Origin: Agmasoma carcini (nom. nud.)
Taxonomy: Eukaryota > Microsporidia > Thelohaniidae
Direction: 5' to 3'
Length of the DNA: 25,391 bases
Assembly (NCBI GenBank): GCA_029232285.1
Contig: JAOXFI010000042.1
Coordinates: 1-25,391, forward strand
Shown here: positions 9,342 to 16,065 of the stretch, piece after piece
Position numbering within the stretch: position 1 is the stretch's first letter
How the letters are laid out: the number at the start of each line of letters is the position of its first letter
The notes under the pieces: model-generated
Seen by the model: the letters and a program-made list of their open reading frames with translations, nothing else
What the model was told of the DNA's origin: nothing
Databases searched by the model: none
Translations under genes and position numbers: made by a program

Positions 9342-9995
9342 CTAAAAAAATTATAAATTAAAATATTTGAATTTTAAAATATTTTAAATATAAATTCTTA
9401 AATATAAAATCTAATCAATTTTTAATAATTTAAGGACAATTATTAATAATATTTCAATATTTATGCTATGACTTTATTTTTGTATAAAACTATAATAAAT
9501 GATAATAAAAAAAAACAAACCTTTTATAATGCATTAATATTTTTTATGCATTGATATTTTAGATAAGCACAATTTATTTCTATAAAATATTTTCTCTTTG
9601 ATGCATTGATATTTAAAATATGCATAAATATTTTTAATTTCTTATTACAAATAATTAAAAGGAGAAAATTATTCTTTAAGTCATTGATATTTCACATTTA
9701 CATAGAAACATTAAATTTCTTAACTACAAACACTTAAAAACTCTTTAATATAAAATTAAATAATTATTATTTAATTTTATGTAAGAATTAAAACAAATGA
9801 ATAAATTAATTAATATTTACTTAAGTTCATGTTGAACACGAACTGTCACTTAAATTATGCAATATTTTTTTTATTTTAAATTAATTGCATAAATATTTCA
9901 TAACATTATGTGCTAATACCATAATTTTTATGCAAATCTTTTATAAACAAATTTTATATCAAATTTTAAATTTTGCTGTCAACAAATTTCATTTT
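9342..9995. promoter_or_regulatory. Divergent intergenic region between DRG1 and the gene at 10008, with repeated TGCAT motifs
   Basis: No gene seen. The region separates two divergently transcribed genes. It carries ATGCATTGATATTT-like repeats at 9546-9560 and 9601-9614, with diverged copies at about 9529 and 9680. TGCATAAA occurs at 9621-9628 and 9886-9893, and its reverse complement TTTATGCA at 9543-9550 and 9927-9934. The repetition of one palindromic core (ATGCAT) between divergent genes suggests a protein-binding element. That is inference only. Confidence 0.4.
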
Positions 9996-10007
9996 AAAAT
10001 TTTATCC
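9996..10007 (+). promoter_or_regulatory. AAAATTTTATCC start-proximal motif
   Basis: AAAATTTTATCC abuts the ATG at 10008. It supports this ATG over the upstream in-frame ATG at 9930 and over the TTG-led extension from 9885. Confidence 0.5.
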
Positions 10008-10856
10008 ATGCTGTTTGAAATTGATAATAAAGAATATAAAGTTAGTTACACCCTCTTTAATGTCTATGAAAATGATGTTTTTATTACTTTCTTTATGAGT
10101 CCAGTTGAGAAGATGCTTTTATTAATAGTTAGAACAGGATCCGTCATCGTTGACTCAAGACTGGTTAATAATCACTTCGTTATCAGCAGAGACTGCGTCA
10201 TAAGATTTAAAAATGTTGAAATATCAGTAAAAGTCTCTCAAGATGGCCTATCAAACACAATCCTTAACAAATTATTAACTAACAGCACCTTACCTAAGCT
10301 TAGTGAGTTCGAAAGCTTCATTATTAAGCATAACCCTATATTTGACACTGATTTAAATCTTAACTATCTTAATTATATCAAATATTTAGAAAATAAGATT
10401 GACTTTAAAGATTATTTATTATTTGAAATGAAGAATTCTGAATTTTCACAAATTCAAACTTTTTCTATTGATAATTTATGCAAAAATTTGGAATGCATAG
10501 ATATTGATGATGATAATGATAGCATGATAAGTGAAGATTCTGAATTAAGTGTTAAAAAGAAGGTTAAAATGTATGGAAAGGTTGGTTCATATTCTGAACC
10601 ACCTATTTTGTGTGGTTTAAGCACTTTTATTCCTGTGAAAAGAAAAATACCAAATTGTGAATCATCTAAAAGAATCAAATTTGAATATTTATTAAATACA
10701 GAGCCTGTTTTTCATGTGATGTTGGAAGAAAATGAAAATTTTAAAAAATTTGAAACTGATATAGAAAATAGAAAAGAAAGTATGATGAGTACAATGTCAG
10801 ATAAAGAATATTTTCATAAAAAATTTAAAAGAAAATATAATTCTATGCGTGAATGA
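10008..10856 (+). CDS. Unrecognised acidic/basic protein, possibly nuclear, 282 aa
   Basis: I do not recognise this family. Residues 1-78 alternate hydrophobic and polar residues (MLFEIDNKEYKVSYTLFNVY... ISRDCVIRFKNVEISVKV), as in a small beta-sandwich. An FHA-like fold is conceivable, but the phosphothreonine-binding residues are not evident. Next come a helical middle (about 85-150), an acidic stretch IDIDDDNDSMISEDSE (164-179), and a basic region with KKK (183-185), KRK (211-213) and KRIKF (221-225), then a charged C-terminus with KKFKRK. The acidic-plus-basic layout suggests a nuclear or nucleolar protein (inference). The frame is open from a TTG at 9885, but that segment is hydrophobic and A/T-biased. 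The ATG at 10008 carries the AAAATTTTATCC motif and is preferred; 9930 is the alternative. Confidence 0.75.
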   Translation: MLFEIDNKEYKVSYTLFNVYENDVFITFFMSPVEKMLLLIVRTGSVIVDSRLVNNHFVISRDCVIRFKNVEISVKVSQDGLSNTILNKLLTNSTLPKLSEFESFIIKHNPIFDTDLNLNYLNYIKYLENKIDFKDYLLFEMKNSEFSQIQTFSIDNLCKNLECIDIDDDNDSMISEDSELSVKKKVKMYGKVGSYSEPPILCGLSTFIPVKRKIPNCESSKRIKFEYLLNTEPVFHVMLEENENFKKFETDIENRKESMMSTMSDKEYFHKKFKRKYNSMRE

Positions 10857-11197
10857 TAAATAATATAAAAATATGAAAGATATGTTGCATAAAAATAAAT
10901 AAAATATTTTGATAAATATATAAAAAGGAAGAAGTTAAAAATTTGGTAGTATAATTTCATACATAAATTTTAATAAAATGTGTGTTTTTAATATGCATAA
11001 ACATACAAGAGTTTGAACTATAAATAAAAATGTGTGCTTTTAATTTTAATGATAAAATTGTTTTTACTTTTAATATATTTTTATTGTGCATAAACAAATA
11101 TTAATATTTATTTACAATATTTCTTATATAATCTTTTCATCTTCTTTGACTCCTTCAAATTTTTTTCTTTAAAAACTTTTCGCATAAAAATTATGCA
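10857..11197 (+). promoter_or_regulatory. Intergenic region upstream of the NASP-like gene with TGCATAAA repeats
   Basis: No gene seen. TGCATAAA recurs at 10886-10893, 10994-11001 and 11087-11094, and CGCATAAA at 11181-11188. The 60 bases before the start are pyrimidine-rich (CTTTTCATCTTCTTTGACTC). The motif is shared with the 9342-9995 region. Confidence 0.35.
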
Positions 11198-11839
11198 ATG
11201 TGCATCGAAGAACAATTTCCAAGAATTACTGAAGCTAGAAACTATATTGGCCAGGGCTCCTTTGATCTTGGTCTAGAGATATATTCTCAAACTCTAGACT
11301 CAATGACTGAATCCCATCAACTCTATCACGAAGTCCTAGTCGAATTCGCTACCACCTTGGTTGAAAAAGCAACTCTTGATTCAACTGAAATAATGAAGCG
11401 ACCAGACATTGATGAAGACTTGGAAAATGCATGGAACTGCTTTGAACTATCTAAAGATTTCGTCAAGGATGACATCAAAGCAGAATGCTACAAAGGCTTA
11501 GGTGATATCTTAACCTTAAACAATCAATTCTTTGATGCTATCAAAGAGTTTCAAACCGCTATTGAAGCAACACAAGACTTTGAACTATTATGTGAAATCA
11601 AGGAAAATATTGCTGATTGTCATAAGTTTATGGGTAACATAAGTGAAGCTAAAAATATTATCACTGATATTATTAAGGAATTAAATCAAAAAGGAGACGA
11701 GGCATTGGACTACGTTGATATTCTTAAGGAGTTAGACTTAAAACAGGAAACCCAAAACGAGAACGAAGTAAAACAGGAAAAAACATTAAAAAATGATACT
11801 TTTAATGATATCACTCAATTGGTTAAGAAAAAGAAATAA
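11198..11839 (+). CDS. NASP/Hif1/Sim3-like TPR protein, putative histone H3-H4 chaperone, 213 aa
   Basis: TPR-type helical repeats arranged as in the SHNi-TPR family. ARNYIGQGSFDLGLEIYSQTL (13-33) is a first TPR. NAWNCFELSKDFVKDDIKAECYKGLGDILTLNNQFFDAIKEFQTAIE (78-123) matches the family pattern of a Trp-containing helix pair followed by a LGD/LGE TPR, and 127-160 is another TPR. The tail is Glu/Lys-rich and ends in KKKK, a possible nuclear signal. Family members bind H3-H4 and carry them to chromatin (known for NASP/Hif1). The acidic loop that normally interrupts the second TPR is very short here. The stop TAA overlaps an AATAAA hexamer at 11835-11840, and the eRF1 start lies 22 bp downstream. 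Assignment rests on motif pattern; a generic TPR protein is the alternative. Confidence 0.75.
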   Translation: MCIEEQFPRITEARNYIGQGSFDLGLEIYSQTLDSMTESHQLYHEVLVEFATTLVEKATLDSTEIMKRPDIDEDLENAWNCFELSKDFVKDDIKAECYKGLGDILTLNNQFFDAIKEFQTAIEATQDFELLCEIKENIADCHKFMGNISEAKNIITDIIKELNQKGDEALDYVDILKELDLKQETQNENEVKQEKTLKNDTFNDITQLVKKKK

Positions 11840-11848
11840 ATTTTTGTT

Positions 11849-11859
11849 AAAAATTTTCC
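11849..11859 (+). promoter_or_regulatory. AAAAATTTTCC start-proximal motif of eRF1
   Basis: AAAAATTTTCC two bases before the ATG at 11862, inside the 22-bp gap after the NASP-like stop codon. It selects this ATG over the in-frame ATG at 11793, which lies within the upstream gene. Confidence 0.6.
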
Positions 11860-11861
11860 AT

Positions 11862-13034
11862 ATGGACGCATCAGACATTGAAATTTTTAGACAACGTAAA
11901 TTAATGAGATATTTAAGAGATTGTAAAGGCTCTGGTACTTCTATGGTTTCTATAATCATTCCTCCTAAAGATCAAATCAATAGAGTTAAAAATATGCTTA
12001 CAGATGAATATGGGACAGCTACTAATATCAAAAGTAGAGTTAATAGACTGTCAGTGCTAACTGCCATTCAAAGTGCACAGATCAAACTCAAAACTTATAC
12101 CAAAACACCACCAAATGGTTTGGCTTTATTTGTAGGAACAATATTAACAGAAGATAATAAAGAAAGGAAAATTGTTTATGATATTGAGCCTGTCAAGCCT
12201 ATAAATACTTCTTTGTACAAATGTGATTCAAGGTTCCACGTTGAGAGTGTTTTAGAATTGTTTGAAACTGATCAAAAATATGGATTTATTATTATTGATG
12301 GACATGGGACTTTATTTGCTACGCTACAAGGGAATTGTAGAAATATATTAGGAGAGAAGAAGGTAGATCTACCTAAAAAGCATGGTAGGGGTGGTCAATC
12401 AGCAGCTAGATTTGGTAGATTAAGAATGGAAAGGAGGAATACGTACTTGAAAATGGTATCAGAGATGATTACAAGCTTTTTTGTGACTAATTCGCAATCT
12501 AATGTTGAAGGTCTAGTCTTGGCAGGTCATTCAGAGTTTAAGAATGAGCTTAAGCCAATTATTGATCAGCGATTAAGTGTAGTAGCGGTAGTTGATATTA
12601 ATTATGGAGGTAAGAATGGACTTAATGAAGCTATTGAATTGTCAGCTGATGCGCTTAGTGAGGTTAAGTTTACGAAAGAGAAGAAAATACTTAAAAGTTT
12701 CTTTGAAGAGCTTACGCTTGATTCAGGGAAGTATATTTATGGGTTTAAAGGTACTATTGATAGTCTTATGAGTGGAACGATAGAGACGTTAATAGTTTTT
12801 GAGTCACTTGAAAGGAAATATGAGAATGATGATTTTGTTGATTGGATAGCTGAGAATTACAAGAATTACGGTGTTCAATTGTTCTTTGTTAGTGATAAGA
12901 GTGCAGAAGGTGTGCAATTTGTTAAAGGATTTGGTGGTATTGGAGGTATATTGAGATATAAAATTGAATTAGCTGATTATAGTGATGATTCTGGAATTGA
13001 GCTTATATCAGATAGTGAAGATGATATTTTTTAA
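11862..13034 (+). CDS. eRF1: Peptide chain release factor eRF1, 390 aa
   Basis: Class-1 release factor that reads all three stop codons and triggers peptide release with eRF3. The N domain has TATNIKS (52-58; consensus TASNIKS) and YKCDSRF (119-125; the YxCxxxF motif). The M domain has HGRGGQSAARFGRLRMERR, with the catalytic GGQ at 177-179. The C domain has DSGKYIYG (287-294) and DKSAEGVQFVKGFGGIGGILRY, followed by a short acidic tail. At about 390 residues it is roughly 45 shorter than usual. The missing part falls between IVFESL (311-316) and DWIAENYK (327-334), where the family has its minidomain. Starting at 11862 gives the expected N-terminus (MDASDIEIF...); the frame is open further upstream only by overlap with the NASP-like gene. 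Confidence 0.97.
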   Translation: MDASDIEIFRQRKLMRYLRDCKGSGTSMVSIIIPPKDQINRVKNMLTDEYGTATNIKSRVNRLSVLTAIQSAQIKLKTYTKTPPNGLALFVGTILTEDNKERKIVYDIEPVKPINTSLYKCDSRFHVESVLELFETDQKYGFIIIDGHGTLFATLQGNCRNILGEKKVDLPKKHGRGGQSAARFGRLRMERRNTYLKMVSEMITSFFVTNSQSNVEGLVLAGHSEFKNELKPIIDQRLSVVAVVDINYGGKNGLNEAIELSADALSEVKFTKEKKILKSFFEELTLDSGKYIYGFKGTIDSLMSGTIETLIVFESLERKYENDDFVDWIAENYKNYGVQLFFVSDKSAEGVQFVKGFGGIGGILRYKIELADYSDDSGIELISDSEDDIF

Positions 13035-13056
13035 TAGAATAAAATTATTTTTTTAA

Positions 13057-13124
13057 TATATTTTGATATAATTTTTAATATATATTTTTGATATATTTTG
13101 ATATAATTTTTAATATATATTTTT
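13057..13124. repeat. 33-bp direct repeat downstream of eRF1
   Basis: Two identical 33-bp A/T-rich units (13057-13089 and 13092-13124; core TTTTGATATAATTTTTAAT) separated by 2 bases, in the eRF1 3' region. Confidence 0.85.
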
Positions 13125-13212
13125 ATTATTTGATAAAATATGTTTTTCTTTTTAAATTCTAATCTTTGGTATTTATAAAATTTTATATTTTTATAAATTT
13201 TTATATTTTTTA

Positions 13213-13216
13213 CCCC
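13213..13216 (+). promoter_or_regulatory. CCC-type start motif of the nuclease gene
   Basis: CCCC in TTTTTACCCCTATG, one base before the ATG at 13218. If transcription starts at this motif, the second ATG at 13230 could be the one used. Confidence 0.5.
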
Positions 13217-13217
13217 T

Positions 13218-13841
13218 ATGCCTATCCAAATGGAAAATATTGATAAGAAATATTTTTATGTTATATTTGGATGTTTAACATTGATAATAATTGTTTGTAT
13301 GTTGTTTAAATCTATAAAAAGATATACAGCAGCCGAAATATCTGGTTTAAGAAGAGGTAAAAGAATAAAGGTTAAAGTTTTACGTGTTGGTGATGGAGAC
13401 GGGTTTAAATTTGTACATGTGCCTTTTTTTAGCTTGTTTAAGCATAAAGACAAGCACATATGCTCTGCTAGACTATCAGGAATTGATGCACCTGAGGTTA
13501 GAAGCTTTCATAATCCAGGTCAACCATATAGCCAAGAAGCGAAATTATTTTTATCAAAAAGGGTAAAAAATAAAATTATTAAAATTGAAATATTAAGCAT
13601 TGATATGTATAAGAGAGTTTTAGTGATTGCGTATGCTGGTGGTGTTAATATTAATTTAAAACTTGTTGATGTTGGATTGGCAACTGTATATAGAGGTAAG
13701 AAAGCTGATTATGGTGATGGTTCTAATTTTTATAGGAAGTTGAATGATGCTGAACATAAAGCAATGACGAAGAAAATTGGAATGTTTTCACAAACGAACT
13801 ATGTAAGCCCTGCCGAATATAAAAAAAGCATAAGGAAATGA
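13218..13841 (+). CDS. Membrane-anchored staphylococcal-nuclease-like (SNc/TNase) protein, 207 aa
   Basis: Calcium-dependent DNA/RNA nuclease of the SNc fold behind an N-terminal anchor. One hydrophobic helix at 12-30 is followed by the SNc domain (about 48-192). The active-site set is complete: GDGDG with Asp59/Asp61, ARLSGIDAPE with Arg85, Asp90 and Glu93 (equivalent to R35, D40, E43), and DMYKRVL with Arg133 (equivalent to R87). The layout of one N-terminal helix plus one SNc domain is that of fungal Lcl3. Without a pre-sequence I can recognise, the target membrane (ER, plasma membrane or mitosome) is open. Met5 (13230) is an alternative start. It stands at the border of the downstream region of membrane/secreted proteins, so a role at the host interface, such as nucleotide salvage, is possible but only inference. 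Confidence 0.93.
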   Translation: MPIQMENIDKKYFYVIFGCLTLIIIVCMLFKSIKRYTAAEISGLRRGKRIKVKVLRVGDGDGFKFVHVPFFSLFKHKDKHICSARLSGIDAPEVRSFHNPGQPYSQEAKLFLSKRVKNKIIKIEILSIDMYKRVLVIAYAGGVNINLKLVDVGLATVYRGKKADYGDGSNFYRKLNDAEHKAMTKKIGMFSQTNYVSPAEYKKSIRK

Positions 13842-15250
13842 TTAAATTGTTGTTAAAATTTATCTAGTCATTTTTATTGATAAAGAAAATGTTTCTATTA
13901 TAAATTTATAAATTTATAGATAAAACAACATTAAAATGTAATTATTATGGAAATAATTGATAAGTATGTAAAGCTTAAATAATATGATTAAGATAATGTG
14001 GTAGCTTGATTAGGTTTAAAATGGTTATGTATCCACCGATACAATAATATGAGTAACTGATCTTTACTTACACCACAGGTGGGTTACCTAAATATAAAAT
14101 CATATAAATAATTTAGATTAGAAAATGTATTATTACTTCCTTTATCACAAGCAAATATAAAGGTATGGAATAATATATACCTCAACATGGCTCAGTGTAG
14201 TAAGAAAACTATTAAATAGGTTATAACAGGTCAAGGTATTAGAATAAGAATCACCATAATCGTTAAAGTAATCACCAAAATCGTTAAGGTAGATACCTTT
14301 TCTTCATTGGTAGCGAACTGCCAGTTTGATAGCTCGAATATATAAGTTAGTTGATGTGTGTAATAGAATAGGGGTATGATCATTATCACAAGAAAGAACT
14401 ATGACACAAAGACATGAAATAACATTGAATAAACTTGACAGTGAGTAAAACTAACACCTCCAAGATTATTATTTTTTATTAATATGATAATAGGTTGTTA
14501 AATACGAGTATTTTAAATCTGATATCTAGCAAAAATTAGAAATTTAACTTGCTAGATAATCAAATTGTTGGATAATAATATTTTACATCAAAAGTACAAA
14601 TCCAATTTGTAAAACATTGTCTTATCATATCTATTTGTAGTGATCAGCAAGTATAAACTAATGATTTATTGTATAAGAAATAATACTAACTGATCAATAT
14701 TAATTATACTCAATTTAATATAGAAAGATATATTTAGAGTATTTAAAGATTCTTACCCTTAGCAGGATTGAAGCAAGTTAAATAAACAGTTTGGTAAAAG
14801 CTTGATTGTAATGGTGACAGTAAAAACTTTAAAGACATTGTAGATGGTTATTTATTACATACATTATTCAAGAAAAGCCCTCCCTACCAATAAATAAAAA
14901 CTGACCATCATTATAAATTTTTCTTTAATAAAATCCATTATTTCCAAATAGAGTCTAGACTTATAATATGTTAGATAATTAATATAATTTTTAATACAAA
15001 TTATTTATAAATTCAATATATTATAAAAATTGATATATTTATCAATCATTTATTGTTGTAAACATCTTTTTTTAATTCATGTTCCAAAATGATTAAAATA
15101 TTTAAGTAGGTCAACATTTCTTAATCAACATAAGAAAATCAATCATTAAATAACACGTAAATTATTTAATAACACGTAAATTATTTAATAACACACAAAT
15201 TATTTAATAAAATCAAAATTTTATATAAAAAATTTTTTTAATTTTATTTG
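13842..15250. other. 1.4-kb gene-free region with short inverted repeats
   Basis: No gene supported. It is less A/T-monotonous than the other spacers. A 21-bp direct repeat (14249-14269 and 14270-14290; AATCACCATAATCGTTAAAGT-like, three mismatches at most) lies at mid-region. There is a 10-bp inverted repeat TATCTAGCAA/TTGCTAGATA (14523-14532, 14549-14558). A 14-bp imperfect one, TGATCAGCAAGTAT against ATACTAACTGATCA, lies at 14641-14654 and 14683-14696. Three ACACGTAAATTATTTAATA-like units lie at about 15150-15210. It could be a decayed mobile element or a structured RNA; neither is shown. No tRNA or rRNA signature found. Confidence 0.5.
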
Positions 15251-15565
15251 ATGTTCGTAAACAGTGATACAATTTCTATGAAAGTATTTATAATATGGTT
15301 AGTTATAGTTTCATTATCTATGTTTTGTATAGAATATAATAATATGTGTTGTAATGCTGTTAATATTGTTAATATTGATATAGATGATATAGGAGGGTCA
15401 ATGTTTAAGGATATTAAGAAAAATGAATTAATTCGAACATTAAAGATTATTAAAGAAGTTATTGGTAAAAATTATGAAGAGAACGACGCAGACTATAATT
15501 TATTGACAACATTAGCTTTAAATTTAACTAATATAATATCAAAGTATGAGAATATAAATAAATAA
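15251..15565 (+). CDS. Small secreted or membrane-anchored hypothetical protein, 104 aa
   Basis: I do not recognise this protein. A hydrophobic segment KVFIIWLVIVSLSMFC (11-26) looks like a signal peptide or anchor. The following CIEYNNMCCN has three cysteines. The rest is a predicted helical region (FKDIKKNELIRTLKIIKEVI ... LLTTLALNLTNIISKY). The frame is open from a TTG at 15248, but the first ATG is 15251. A second ATG at 15278 would place the hydrophobic segment right at the N-terminus, as a classical signal peptide would have it. The leader is AAATTTTTTTAATTTTATTTG. It is the first of six consecutive plus-strand genes with an N-terminal hydrophobic helix. Confidence 0.65.
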   Translation: MFVNSDTISMKVFIIWLVIVSLSMFCIEYNNMCCNAVNIVNIDIDDIGGSMFKDIKKNELIRTLKIIKEVIGKNYEENDADYNLLTTLALNLTNIISKYENINK

Positions 15566-15620
15566 TAAGATATTTATATATTATTATGTTGTATATGGGC
15601 TTAGTAATAATTTATATTAT

Positions 15621-15910
15621 TATATAATAGTATATATCTGTATATATTTGTATATATCTGTATATAATAGTATATATCTGTATATATTTGTATATATCTG
15701 TATATATTAGTATATATTAGTATATATCTGTATATATCTGTATATATTAGTATATATCTGTATATATTTGTATATATCTGTATATATTTGTATATATCTG
15801 TATATATCTGTATATATTAGTATATATCTGTATATATTAGTATATATCTGTATATATTAGTATATATCTGTATATATATGTATATATTAGTATATATTAG
15901 TATATATTGG
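15621..15910. repeat. 10-bp TATATAT-type satellite, 29 units
   Basis: Twenty-nine contiguous units of exactly 10 bases: TATATATCTG, TATATATTTG, TATATATTAG, and rarer TATATAATAG, TATATATATG and TATATATTGG. Only the last three or four bases vary. A higher-order 40-bp unit (ATAG-CTG-TTG-CTG types) occurs twice at 15621-15700. There are no insertions or deletions across 290 bases. Confidence 0.97.
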
Positions 15911-15985
15911 ATTATCTGACCGATTATGAGCGACTATAACTGACTATAACTGACTATGACCAATTATAACCACGATTGACCATAC
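15911..15985. repeat. Degenerate TGAC-family 10-bp repeats
   Basis: Directly after the TATATAT satellite come units such as TATAACTGAC, TATGACCAAT and TATAACCACG. They are diverged members of the ATGACYGACY family seen at 1-317, 18561-19268 and 25237-25391. Confidence 0.7.
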
Positions 15986-16065
15986 TAACCCTTTTTTAAT
16001 CAATTGATATTATTTTAATCAAACCTCCTTTTATAAATATTTTAAGTTCTAGATTTTGTATAATT

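Noticed and set aside
9885..10007. N-terminal extension of the gene at 10008
   Set aside because: It opens with TTG. The internal ATG at 9930 has no start motif, while 10008 has AAAATTTTATCC.
11793..11861. 23-residue N-terminal extension of eRF1
   Set aside because: It overlaps the upstream gene in another frame; the eRF1 family N-terminus and the AAAAATTTTCC motif fix the start at 11862.
14815..14960. Possible relic of a mobile-element protein (frame reading CNGDSKNFKDIVDGYLLH then KSPPYQ, stop)
   Set aside because: A short frame with stops and no diagnostic transposase, integrase or reverse-transcriptase motif; not distinguishable from chance.
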